Numbered from the stretch's first letter, positions 13,401 through 24,989 are shown. The stretch is 64,000 nucleotides of DNA from Spirodela intermedia (GCA_902729315.2 LR746274.1:3437037-3501036); one strand, 5' to 3'. Notes: a model not told the origin generated them from the sequence alone. A program made the numbers and translations.

Positions 13401-14798
13401 AATATTTTTCAATTTTTTTGATAAATTAGATATTTTGTGTTGAAAACATAAATAACATTTTTTATGCAATGAAATGTTTTGCAGAAAAGGGTTGTGGCTA
13501 CAGAAGGGATGTTAGATGCTACAAGGGATTTTCGAATTATAACATCACAAGTAGAGGGTTCAAAAATAAAAACAAACAATAGAATTAGTCAACCAGACTT
13601 TTATCAAGATCATAAAACTATTGGATCTAATCAAGTTGAAAATGAAAGAATTGTGAACCTAGGCGACATTGTTGACTCAACACCAAATCATTTTAGTAGT
13701 ATGATGGTAGTTGGCCCTTTACCTGCAAGTCCAGTTGAATCAAGCAGTCGATCTAGAAGCCGTTCTGTGTCTCCTTTTTCAAATCATGTGTACGTTACTC
13801 GATTAGAGAATTTTGATGCAAAGGAAGGCACACAAAATGGAAGTATGGAGACTGACCCTCGATCACTTGATATTTCTATGTCAAAATACAACAAGGGAGG
13901 AAAGGAGGTTATTGAACAATTTGAGCCAGGTGTATATATTACAGTCATTCTACTTCAAGATGGGACAAAAGTCTTCAAACGAGTAAGATTTAGGTATGTG
14001 CATTCTTCCCTAGATCATTATGATTATCAAAGGTAAAACTTATTATCATTATGCTGTTTTATCTACTTGAAGAGGTTTCCATGTGAGGTTCATTAATGCC
14101 TTAATCTGTCAAAATATCACCCTTAATATTGATCATACTTGTCTATGAGTGAAATCATTTCTATTGAATAATATGAATGATATCTTGTCTACTTGATATA
14201 ATGAGACATTCACTTCAATAGTTTGGCATGTGTTTGTATAATTAATTATATTCCATATATTTTGTGCATATGATAGAAAATCATAAACAATAATATCTCT
14301 CAACTATGATTATAGTCTATTTTATTTTACATTTTTTAATATCAATTCTTGATAGATGAAATTTTTTAATGAGTAGAGTCACCTTTATAAGTTGAATACA
14401 TGTACACCATAAATAAAATATTCACTTGATTATTTTGTTAAGTTACTTAATTGCCTAACATGTAATCAATGGGTGATGGGTGGATTTAGGCCTACTTAGG
14501 TAGATATAATTTATTTATTTGTATACAAAGTTATTTCTTTGATCGCATAATTATGTATTGAGTGGTTTGCATCATTGACCATTCTTTCATGATTTTCTTT
14601 ATTTTGATGATAAAAGTTATATACAATATATGCAGTAAGAGAAGATTTGCCGAGCATCAAGCTGAAGAATGGTGGAAGGCAAATCAAGATCAGGTCTTCA
14701 AAAAGTATATCCATCCAAACACGCATATTGCACCATCTACATCAGCATTACCCATGTTAGGGCCTGACAAAGATGATGTTGCCCCATCTTCATTATAG
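10479..14798 (+). CDS. PRAF-like RCC1/FYVE/BRX protein lacking a visible PH domain
   Basis: Relative of the plant PRAF family (PH, RCC1 and FYVE domains), predicted membrane- or phosphoinositide-associated regulators. Exons are 10479-12374, 12467-12607, 13485-13993 and 14636-14798, in phase throughout, about 902 aa. About seven RCC1 repeats (for example [30 protein letters not shown]) fill residues ~39-415. A plant-type FYVE finger at ~418-490 carries the CSGC, CYNCG, HCHAC and CDSC pairs. The C-terminus is a BRX motif ([20 protein letters not shown] ending in [12 protein letters not shown]). The start is uncertain: the frame is open to 10440, but the first ATG is at 10479, inside the usual linker between PH and RCC1. 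No PH domain is seen upstream, and the coiled-coil BRX_N block (RAAKEVIKSL-like) normally found after FYVE is absent. It is AT-rich in codon use, unlike its neighbours. It could be a functional truncated paralogue or a decaying duplicate. Confidence 0.8.
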
Positions 14799-15299
14799 TT
14801 TGGGCATCAACATTAATGATGATAAGATATCTAAAAAGAATAAGCAATATGAATATGGCTCTTGATGAGTATTTTTAAGCTCTAGTGTTTTCTTCTCAAA
14901 TGATTAGAGAGGATACTAGAACAATGAGATAGAAATGAAACTCATGTAAAATAATAAAGTATTGAGTTCCATTCTCTTTCGGATGAGTCTAAAGCTAATA
15001 TAGAAGAAATAAATAATATTTTTTTTGACATCTAAATTACCTTACTTATCAATTCAACTATTTATTTAATGCTCTTAGATGTATATCAAATAAAAAAAAT
15101 CATCAATCATTTGAAGCTATATTTTTTACTTCATTTATGTACATTTGAAGGTTCTTAAAGGTAAAGAGATATTGTAGAACTTATATGTGGTTCTTGTCTT
15201 CCCCTTTTATACTATACATCTTAGTCATATATTATTTAAAGAATTGATACTTGCCAACCAACTTCAATACATAAAATATTATTTATATCCTTACTTTCT
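14799..15299. other. 3' flank of the PRAF-like gene
   Basis: AT-rich sequence between the PRAF-like stop codon and the first recognisable trace of the copia 5' LTR. It presumably contains the 3' UTR. No other feature is seen. Confidence 0.5.
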
Positions 15300-15324
15300 T
15301 CTCTTGTATGAACTTAACTAATTA

Positions 15325-15410
15325 GGTTCAATATAGGTTCTACTCAGATATACCATTTAGTATAAATAAATCAGTCATACACCATTTGAACTTGAGAATA
15401 TAATGAATCA
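15325..15410 (+). repeat. Remnant of the copia 5' LTR
   Basis: The stretch around 15345-15405 (including agtataaataaatcagtc and ccatttgaacttgagaat) matches 22485-22535 near the end of the element, as expected for the two LTRs. The rest of the 5' LTR is too decayed to delimit. Confidence 0.55.
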
Positions 15411-17644
15411 TTTGGTAAATAACAATCTACAAATCAATGAACCCTCTCTAGCAAATGAGATCAAATAGATTCAAAATGTATGACTTGGATGTGGGCAACT
15501 ATGACTTCAAACATTATGAAAATTTTTCTGCATCTTTCTACAAAAAAAAGGGATAATCTTTCCTAGAAGTACTTTAAAACTAGAGATGTAGTATAATTAT
15601 ATGAATTAAAGTTGAAACTGAGGAATAGAAGACTAAAAATTAGTAGTGATAGAGCATACAAATAAATTGATGATATTATGTCATGAATTTGACCTACACA
15701 TGATGGTGCACTTTAATGTTTAAGTGAAAGGAGTTGTAAATAGAAATGTGATGGAAACAACAAAACTATATGATTACTTACTGGGTCTCAATAATAAAAT
15801 TGATCAATAATGAGCTTAGATCTTGGTTTGAGAAAATTTTCCTCCTCAAAATGAAGTAATATCCTTGATTAGGAGAGACGAATAAGTCTAATGTTAAATA
15901 CAATATGGATAAAAAATAGTGCATTCATGGCAAAAAAGAAAGAAAGAAATAAGTTTCAACCTAAATCATAAAATTATAGAGAGACCAAAAGTTATATGAG
16001 AGATAATATGTGGTGTACATATGGTAGGAAATTATGTCACACTTTGAGAAGTGTTATAAATTACATGGTAGGCCTTTACATCGTCGTACACAATCCAAAG
16101 GCAATAATGAAGTCTATGTGGTAGTTTTACCATCCTAAGAGAATAATATAAGTCAACCAAAATAAATGGAGAACCTCAAAATATGGAGAAAGTTAACAAG
16201 ATTGAGCTGTCTCTAGTAGCATGTTCATTTCTTCATTCAAGTGAGATACCACTTACATATACTTTAGTTACACTTCTTCTTTTGCAAATACTTAGATTAT
16301 GGATATTGGAGCTACCTAAAACATGAACAACTCAACCCTTTAATTTTTCACATATTTCCTTTACTTGAGTGATAGAAAGGTGACAATTGTTGATAATTCA
16401 TTAATAACTATAGTAGGCATAGTGAATGCCTAGCTTTCTCCTTACACTACCTCATGTCCTTCATGTTCCTAAACTAGCCACAAAATTAATATTTGTTAGT
16501 AAACTTACTAAATAATTAAATTGTAATATCTTTTTTCCCCTAATTTGTATGAAATCTATGACAAGGTATTAGCGAGTATGATTTAATATGCTTGGAAATG
16601 AAATGAACTCTACTTTTTTAGGGACCCTATTCATTTATATATAGCAAAGGAAGTGAACCAATCATCCCACCAACCAAATTCGAAGTAAATTTAGTTGTAT
16701 CATCAAATACTTAGTCATCCATCATTCATTACTATTTAGACTATTTATTTTTTTGTTCCACACTATGGATGCTAGTAAACTTCACTATAACATTTGTAAA
16801 TTGGCAAAACACAACTGAGTTACTTTACCTTGAAATAATATGAGAAGTCTTCTTTTTTTTTGTGCCCATAATTGATACATGAAGTTCTTCTACTATTTCA
16901 AATATTTCTAGAGCATGATGGTTTATAACCTTCATTGATGATTGTAATAATGATGGTTTATAACTTTCAAGTCACATGTAATTTTTTTAGTTAAAATAAA
17001 TTTGATGTTCATAGTATTCTTACTATTTTTTCTATGATTAAAATATATTTAGGCTGATATTAAAAATATTATGTTTGATAATATTAGAGGTTATTTTAAC
17101 TAAAATTTTGGCTCATACTTCCAAAAACAAGGAATCACTTATGAATCCTCATTTATAAATGCTCCCTAAAAGAACAAAGTTGCTGAAAGAAAGAATGATT
17201 ACCTTCTTATAGTAAGTGATAAGTCTTCATTATCATGAGTTAATAATTAGTAAATAATATAGTTTTAGCCTTAACTCATGATAAATAGACTTATATTTGT
17301 GTTAAAGAATGATTTTTGGTTTTCAATTGATTAACGTGAATTTTTGGGTAATTATGTGATTTTATACGATTTTTACAGTCTTACTTTTGAGATAAATGAA
17401 GAACAAGAAATAAAAATAAAAATATTGCAAAAATGGGGGGACCCGCCGGCCAGCCAAGCCCGCAAGCGGGTCGGAAGCACAGTCGGGGAGTAAGCCGCGA
17501 GCAGGGGCTCAAGCGGCTTGGCTTGGGGACCAACAGGCACGCGTACGCCACTCCCCTTCCACGTCACCGGTGGCCAGCCGGCTGTGGGGCAAGGAGTGGT
17601 CGTACACGCGAGAGAAGGGACTTTGCTTGCAAATCTAACATTAC

Positions 17645-17688
17645 TATATATTCGCCCGAAAACTCAGCGTACAATCGATGTGGGACTA
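17645..17688 (-). promoter_or_regulatory. USE plus TATA pair, left arm (snRNA-type promoter)
   Basis: On the minus strand TAGTCCCACATCG at 17688-17676 is followed by TATATA at 17650-17645, again with exactly 25 bp between. Intervening bases have changed while the spacing and both motifs are kept. The downstream GC-rich stretch ends at T-runs near 17436-17410. Confidence 0.5.
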
Positions 17689-17729
17689 AACCCACACCTT
17701 CCTCAGAAGAGGCGGGGGCGACCGGCGCG

Positions 17730-17740
17730 GGTTCGAATCC
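17730..17740 (+). promoter_or_regulatory. tRNA-like box B motif in the left arm
   Basis: GGTTCGAATCC matches the Pol III box B consensus and resembles a tRNA T-arm (gcggg ttcgaat cctcc). The T-stem pairing is imperfect and no complete cloverleaf is seen. The mirror copy in the right arm is at about 20199-20209 on the minus strand. Confidence 0.35.
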
Positions 17741-19438
17741 TCCCAGAGTCAAAATTCATATATTTTTATCTGATTATCGCGACTTTCCTGCAGATCGCCG
17801 GTGAAGGATTAAGCAACGAGAATCGCTGGATCATCGGCGAAAATCTCATCAACGCGATTCGCGGAGCATTGCTACTAAAATTGCTGAATGATTTGCGATA
17901 AAAGGATCGCAAATCCATCGAGTAAATCATCTCCGATTGATCGACAAACAAGCCGTCGTCGGGAAGAGGACGATCCGCCGGGAGACCAGTCGCCACCTCC
18001 TGAGAGCGTACCAGATGCGATGAAGAGCCTCCTCTTGCTGCGCGGACCTGAGGATGAAGCTCCCTGACACGCGCCCCACCTCCATCCAGCTCCTCTCCGT
18101 CGGGTGACAGCCGCCGGAGAGCCGCAAAGTCGCCGTTTTTCCGCTCCGCCGGGTGACAGCTGCCGGAGACGATTCGATGACCCACTTCATTGATCTCTAG
18201 ACTTCGCGAGAAGATCTAGAGATTGCCCACGTCGTCTTTGTCCAAGGAGAGCCTTCGAGGCCGTGGACACTGCACGACGATCCTCCCGAACGCTCAGGAT
18301 TCCGGTGCATCGCCGACGCATCGCCGTCACGACGCCGGAACTTTGTTTTCCTGCTTTCAATTTAATTTACGCTTTATTTAGTGATACTTTGTGTGATTTT
18401 TAATTTACCAAACTATACTTCGTTAAATTACGATTCTTCCGGCTTTTACAGATCTTAATTTGATTAATTAAGTCGTCTGTAATCGCTTACGTAAGAATCG
18501 CCAGGCGGAACTCTATTTCTGCCTGATTCGCGTTCGCCTGATGCTGACGTCATCTTGACGCCCGCACCCTTATTTCCTTTTTTTCGTGAATTTTAAATAT
18601 ATTTCCTTTTTATTTCCTGGTATAAAATTCGTAAGAAAATCGTATTCATTGAGAAAAATTCTGAATAATTACCAGATATTATATTACATCCCTGTGATCG
18701 ACCTGGAAAATTACTGCTATTTTTGAAATTTTTATTGAATTATAATTGATATATTTATTTAGAAATACTTCTAAATATCCGAAAATTCGTATTTTCTAGT
18801 TTTATAAGATTTATATTTGCGTGATTTAATATACAACGACTGAGTCACGTCAGTAAGTGGAGCTTTGTGTTTCAAAATCATGTCCTAAATGTTTTTGGGG
18901 AGAGGTTATTTTAATGTCACTCATTTGATAAATCATTTACCATCTGACGTGACTCAGTCGTTGTATGTTAAATCACGCAAATTTAAAATTTATAAAACTA
19001 GAAAATACGAATTTTCGGATATTTAGAAGTATTTCAAAATAAATATATCAATTATAATTCAATAAAAATCTCAAAAATAGTGGTAATTTTCCAGGTCGAT
19101 CACAGGTATGTAATATAATATCTGGTAATTATTCAGAATTTTTCTCAATGAGTACGATTTTCTTACGAATTTTATACTAGGAAATAAAAAGGAAATATAT
19201 TTAAAATTCACGAAAAAAAGGAAATAAGGGTGCGGACGTCAGGATGACGTCAGCGCCCGGCGAACGCGAATCAGGCGGAAACAGAGTTCCGCCCTGGCGA
19301 TTCTTACGTAGGCGATTACAGACGACTCAATTAATCAAATTAAGATCTGTAAAAGCCGGAAGAATCGTAATTGAACGAAGTATAGTTTGGTAAATTAAAA
19401 TCAACAAAGTATCACTAAATGAAGCGTAAATTAAATTG

Positions 19439-19726
19439 AAAGCAGGAAAACAGAGTTCCGGCGTCGCGACGGCGATGCGTCGGCGATGCACCGGAATCCT
19501 GAGCGTTCGGGAGGATCGTCGTGCAGTGTCCACGGCCTCGAAGGCTCTCCTTGGACAAAGACGACGTGGGCAATCTCTAGATAAAGCAGGAAAACAGAGT
19601 TCCGGCGTCGCGACGGCGACGCGTCGGCGATGCACCGGAATCCTGAGCGTTCGGGAGGGTCGTCGTGCAGTGTCCACGGCCTCGAAGGCTCTCCTTGGAC
19701 AAAGACGACGTGGGCAATCTCTAGAT
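19439..19726. repeat. 144-bp tandem duplication inside the right arm
   Basis: Two adjacent copies (19439-19582 and 19583-19726) differ at only about two positions. Both start aaagcaggaaaacagagttc and end at the gggcaatctctag motif. The left arm has a single copy at about 18220-18360. The duplication therefore arose after the arms formed. Confidence 0.85.
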
Positions 19727-20242
19727 CTTCTCGCGAAGTCTAGAGACCAATGAAGTGGGTCGTCGAATCGTCTCCGGCGGCTGTCACCCGGCGGAGCGGA
19801 AAAACGGCGACTTTGCGGCTCTCCGGCGGCTGTCACCCGACGGAGAGGGGCTGGATGGAGGTGAGGCGCGTGTTAGGGAGCTTCATCCTCAGGTCCGCGC
19901 AGCAAGAGGAGGCTCTTCATCGCATCTGGTACGCTCTCAGGAGGTGGCGACTGGTCTCCCGGCGGATCGTCCTCTTCCCGACGACGGCTTGTTCGTCGAT
20001 CAATCGGAGATGATTTACTCGATGGATTGCGATCCTTTTATCGCGAATCGTTCAGAAATTTTAGTAGCAATGCTCCGCGAATCGCGTTGACGAGATTTTC
20101 GCCGATGATCCAGCGATTCCGGTTGCTTAATCCTTCACCGGCGATCTGCAGGAAAGTCGCGATAATCAGTTAAAAATATATGAATTTTGACACTGGGAGG
20201 ATTCGAACCCGCGGCGGTCGCCCGCCCGTTACAAGGTGGATT

Positions 20243-20284
20243 TAGTCCCACATCGGTTGTGGGCGGATTATTCGGGCGAATATA
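20243..20284 (+). promoter_or_regulatory. USE plus TATA pair, right arm (snRNA-type promoter)
   Basis: TAGTCCCACATCG at 20243-20255 is a perfect plant snRNA upstream sequence element. A TATA motif follows at 20281 after 25 bp. In plant snRNA genes that spacing is characteristic of RNA polymerase III (U6-type) promoters; Pol II types are about 10 bp longer. Downstream is a GC-rich stretch that ends in T-runs at 20491-20514, giving a possible transcript of roughly 190 nt. No known small RNA is recognised in it. Confidence 0.5.
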
Positions 20285-22326
20285 GAGTAAAGTTAGCTTT
20301 CTAGGCAAAGTCCTCTCGCGTGTACGACCACTCCTTGCCCCACAGCCGGCTGACCACCGGTGACGTGGAAGGGGAGTGGCGCACACGTGCCCCTACCGAT
20401 CCAACCAAGCCGCTCGAGCCCCTGCTCGCGGCTACTCCCCGACTGCGCTTCCGACCCGCTTGCGGGCCCGGCTGGCCGGCGGATCCCCCCATTTTGCAAT
20501 ATTTTTATTTTTATTTCTTGTTCTTCATTTATCTCAAAACTAAGACTGTAAAAATCGTATAAAATCACATAATTACCCAAAAATTCACGTTAATCAACTG
20601 AAAACCACTTTTCATGCTTTAACACAAATATAAGTCTATTTATCATGAGTTAAGGCTAAAACTATATTATTTACTGATTATTAACTCATGATAATGAAGA
20701 CTTATCACCATCTAAAACCTTAGGTCTCAAGGATCAAATGCATTATTATCTTTTTTATCTTGATGTACCATGCAAAACAAAACTCATTCTTAAGATTTTT
20801 AGATGTCTAGTATTTATTAATGTGCATAATTAGAATATAGATAAATTAGATCTAAAAGAATTAAAATATATATTTATTAGGTACTCTCAAATTATAAAAG
20901 ATTATGAATCCTATCATCTACTATCAAGGCAATTTTATATTTTAATTGATGTGACTTTTAAAATGAGTCTTATTTTCTTTCTGTACACAAGAGGAAAATG
21001 AGAAAGAAAACTCTTGTACACTTATTTTTTGGGAAGAGTACACTCCATATTTCATCTAAAAATAGCCTATGGACTACACTTATTCCTAATCTATCATCTC
21101 AATTTGTGGATAATTCTATCTCTATTGACTAGTCTTTAAAGTATAGATAGTTTGATAAAGTATATACAAGGAAGAGGTCAAATGTCCCATATTCTATGCA
21201 TGCTCATGAATCAAATCTAGATACATATGATCAATAATTTCATTTGAATTAGATGAAGAATTCTCTTTGTCCACTCCTATACTTTTATAAGTTGAAATTT
21301 ATGATAGTCATGATAAGTTAAGCCACAAATACGATATACCTATTACTATTAAGAAAGGAACTATATAATGTACAAAAAAATCTTTGTATCTCCTCTCACA
21401 CTACTTGTTCTATGACCACTTATCATCTATCCATAGAACCTTCCTTACTAACCTAATCAACACGTGTTTCTAAAAATCTCACTAAAACAATATCAAGAGA
21501 TAAGTGAAAACAAGTCATGAGTTTGAAATAAAGGTATTGAAAAAATGAAAAAACTTCATTGGAATTGAAGTAGTTCATTCTAAATAAGATATTTTCATAT
21601 CATAACATAAGTACATTTTGGATCTTTTGCAAGGACTAGTATCATTTCATCTAAACCAGAAAATAGACTAATTCATCAAAATATTATATTAGGATTAGCT
21701 AAAGATGAACAATCATAAATAAAGAGAGGTATCAAAGGTTGGTTGGAAATTAATTTACATATTCATACACTACCTAGTAAAACTTATGTTTTAAAGGTGG
21801 TTAGTTAGTTTATACACAACCTAAGAGAAATACATCTACATGTAGTCATAGAGTATTATATTATCTCCAAGGATCATTAGGAAAAAGAATTTTATTTAAA
21901 AGGGGTGGTATATCTTTACTTGAAATGTATAAAAACACTAATTATGAACGATCTATGATAGACATAAGATCCACCACATGATACTAGATGTTTATTTGAA
22001 GAAAAAAATTACTTGGAGAAGTAAGAACCAAACTATGATGGCTAGGTCAAGTATAGAAGCATAATTCAAGACTAGGGCACAAGGGATATGTGAAGTGTTG
22101 TGAGTGAAGATCATTTTTATAGACATAAACATTGAATTGTAGAATCTAATCATATTATATTGCACATAATGTTATACAACAGACTGAATCAAGCACATTA
22201 AAATTGATTGTCAATCTAGTGATTAGATAGCTGACTTCTTTACCAAGGGGCCAAGTGCTAAAGTATTTCAAAATTTTATATGTACGTTGAGAATGAATGA
22301 TACACATTCACCAACTTGAGGGAGAG

Positions 22327-22560
22327 TGTCAAACAACACCAATACTTCTTAACATATTATTTTTGTCAATAGTTTATTTTTGTACTTAGGCCCACACTAT
22401 TTGGGCATATTTGAGTTCATTTCCTTTCTTGTACAAATTAGACTAGTTTAATTTAATATAGGTGTGGCCAAATTGTATCATTCAGGACTAGTATAAATAA
22501 ATTAGTCTCATATCATTTGAACTTGAGAATGTTAGGTTATGGTTTAGCTTGATTTCATTT
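22327..22560 (+). repeat. 3' LTR of the copia element (start clear, end approximate)
   Basis: Begins with TGTC directly after the purine-rich tract. Its 3' half matches the 5' LTR remnant at 15325-15410. The 3' boundary was placed where the similarity ends and could lie farther right. Confidence 0.55.
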
Positions 22561-24989
22561 TTCCTCTTCTCCATTTCTTAGTGTAATGACCACAAAGCCT
22601 TGAGAAGATCAAGATCAAATAGAGTTCTTGATAATACCAACCGGTGACCTTTTAGGTTGTCACCTTGTGCTCTAAATTTTTAACACAGGAAACTCAAGAG
22701 CTTTGTTCACACTTCACCTTTTCTTAGAATTTTTGCAACTTTCTTGCCTTCTTCAGCATTCATATGTATTTGAATTGACATATGAGTTTTTCAATTATAA
22801 ACAAAAATCAGAATTAACTGATAAAGAATGAAATTAAATCTTATGCATCTTATCATTTTATGAAGACTTAGGGTTGATATCAAAGGTGAGGAAACACTAG
22901 TATTAATGCTCATGAAGGTCTTTCCTTGGGATGATATCAATTGTATTGATCAATTGTTCTCACTAATTGCATGTGGTGGTGAAAACATTAGTGATCATGT
23001 TTAAGAGGGTTTTTAAGGTGGTTAAGTTGCTCTTAAGATAGTGATAATAATATCTTGATGAGAGTTATAGGTCCTCTTTTGACACTCCAATGTTTTTAGT
23101 TGTTAACTTATTATTTTTGAGATCTTTAAAAACTACATTATGTATCATAAGTAGTGATTTAAATACTAATATAATTCTTCATTAAAAAATTATGAAGTCA
23201 TATCTTCCTTTAAATGGAGAGGAGATTCAAGCATAGAAAGATGAAGTGGGGTCTTCCTCTTGCTTTTCCATTCCTAGTTGCATTGGTGAAGACCCCAATT
23301 GTAAACTCCTAATGAATATCTATTCTCAATGGAAATAATTATGTTAGTATCAACTAGTGTATGACATAGGTTTAACATTAATGATGTCATGTGTTTTTAC
23401 CTCACCCACTTCTAAATACTTCAATGGTGTTGGTTATAGTCATCTATGCCTTATCTCGAAGACACTATATCAATGCTGGGTCTCATTTGTGTAAATTAAT
23501 TATTAATTAAACATTGTCAACTTTGCACTACTTTTAAAATGCAATGGCTTACTCTAGTCTAGGACACAAAAGAGGAATGAATGAAGTTTCTTCATTCTTG
23601 CTTTTTGCATGTTCTGCTTGGCTTTTTCTTTGGTCCAAGACAAAGATCGACTACTAAAATAACCATATAGAATGCTTTTAGTTAGATACTTAGTCATGGA
23701 GGCTTTACCTAGATATCCTATATCATAACCTATTTCGCAGCAAAAGATAAATAGATGAAGATATCTCACAAGAAATAAGGAGCATATAAATAATAAAATT
23801 TCAAATATAAGGTTTTAAAGCAAAAAAATAATATCAGAAGCCATCTTGAACTTTATCAAGATCTGATAAATAGTTTGAAACTGAGACATCCATAAATAAA
23901 GAGATTGTAAATCTAAATGGCCTTGTAGACTAATCCCTAATTGTGTTGATATGAATTATTAGATTTGGACTAAGTCTATTGCTCGGTTTAGACTAAGATG
24001 TGCCAAAAGATAGAAGAAAAGAAGAAAAGGAATAAAAGTTATGACATATGAATTACCATACTTATTAGTTAATTAACAAATTCATTGATTTATTCCACTT
24101 TGGTTTTGTGTTAAGTGGTTTCAATTGTATGTTGAAGAATAAAGTTTAGGTATCATTTAAAGTTAATTTTTTTGATTCATGTTTCAGATCAATACACTGT
24201 GAGGAAAATAAGATGAACATTTTAGAGGCCAAGAGCAGAAGCCTTTTGAGTTGCATTGGATAAAAATGGAAGATGCACAAAATTTCTATTACTGGTACTT
24301 ACCATTTTTTATGGTCGTTTTCAATGCAACTGACATCAGGTTTTAGTCCTGGATAAAAATGAGAATTAATTTCCAGGTAACTATATTAAATGCTTTAGTC
24401 CAAACAGTACCCCAAAGCTTAATGGTTGATGTCAACGACAAGGGAATTAGAGTTTCAAAGGTTTGAAAATTTTCTTTTCATATGATATAAAATACATCGA
24501 TCAACCTTTTTCATTAATGGCCGATGGTGTTGGGGACAGCACCGACGTGCCCGACAAGATTCATCGGCGGTGATTACACTACTCTTTGATTGATGCAAAC
24601 AGATAATCTCTGTCATTGGGAAGTAACGTTACCGAAAGGGTGCACAAAGTAATATGAGCAGCTGGGCTTATCTATTAAAATAAACATTTTAGTCCCCATT
24701 TCGTCTTTAGAAACTTGAAGAAGCATCAGAAGAGCCTCAGGTTTTCTTTTGATCTTGAGAGATTATACTTATCACTTGAATGCCTACATGAATTTTCTTG
24801 ATGTTGACTGCTGGCTCAACCTATGGCTTGAACATGAAAACAAAGCGGGTAGGAGAGAGTGGGCCACAAGCGCTCCCAAAACGGCTGGAGATGGTGAGTG
24901 GCCATCAAAGGAAGATTGCAGTCAGCGCACATTTATGGGGGATGTTGGACATCTGCACAAACAGATGATTAATACCTTATATGCCTGGA
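22561..24989. other. AT-rich intergenic DNA, no gene seen
   Basis: No recognisable exon, RNA gene or element. A short GC-richer patch around 24860-24980 leads into the DUF247 pseudogene. Confidence 0.55.

Larger units (their letters stand above)
17216..18853 (+). repeat. Left arm of the inverted repeat
   Basis: Reverse complement of 18944-20708 apart from scattered mismatches and one 144-bp duplication present only in the right arm. It contains USE, TATA and tRNA-like box B motifs annotated separately. Confidence 0.85.
17216..20708. mobile_element. 3.5-kb foldback-like element (giant inverted repeat)
   Basis: Two arms of 1638 bp (17216-18853) and 1765 bp (18944-20708) are reverse complements of each other around a 90-bp spacer. 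The outer ends read gtgataagtcttcattatca inward from both sides. In the ~190 bp next to the spacer I count about nine mismatches. The arms have an AT-rich outer part, a GC-rich middle (~17430-17760 and ~17930-18360 on the left), and an AT-rich inner part. No transposase or other long protein match is visible, so the element would be non-autonomous. It interrupts the copia polyprotein between the integrase and the RT linker; no target-site duplication is obvious. It could be a Foldback/MULE-type element, or two head-to-head LTR-like units, since each arm runs from TG to CA if the first base is dropped. Confidence 0.8.
18944..20708 (-). repeat. Right arm of the inverted repeat
   Basis: Mirror copy of the left arm. 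It is 127 bp longer, mainly because of the tandem 144-bp duplication at 19439-19726. Confidence 0.85.
15300..22560 (+). mobile_element. Decayed Ty1/copia LTR retrotransposon, split by a nested insertion
   Basis: Plus-strand copia element with stops and frameshifts in every domain, so it is dead. In order it shows: a degenerate gag zinc knuckle at ~16010-16074 (WCTY, then CH, then a frameshift, then CYKLHGRP); a protease motif DIGAT at 16302-16316 followed by LSDRKVTIVDNSL; the integrase end at ~17095-17212 (YFQKQGITYESS, VAERKN); the integrase/RT junction at ~20835-20960 (KLDLKELKYIFI, YHLLSRQFYILIDVTF); RNase H at ~22037-22080 (MMARSSIEA, AQGICE); and ADFFTKGPSAKVF near 22230. A purine-rich tract (ttgagggagagtgt) at ~22315-22328 precedes the 3' LTR. 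Left and right pieces are 15300-17215 and 20709-22560; a long inverted-repeat element sits between them. Outer ends are approximate. Confidence 0.8.

Noticed and set aside
17690-17760. A functional tRNA gene in the foldback arm
   Set aside because: A good box B is present, but the T-stem has a mismatch and no D-arm, anticodon arm or matching acceptor stem was found.
17433-18190. Open frames in the left arm of the inverted repeat (87-139 codons)
   Set aside because: They appear again mirrored at 19750-20386, shift between frames, and have low-complexity Arg/Gly/Pro composition. They follow GC content and the inverted repeat, not a protein family.
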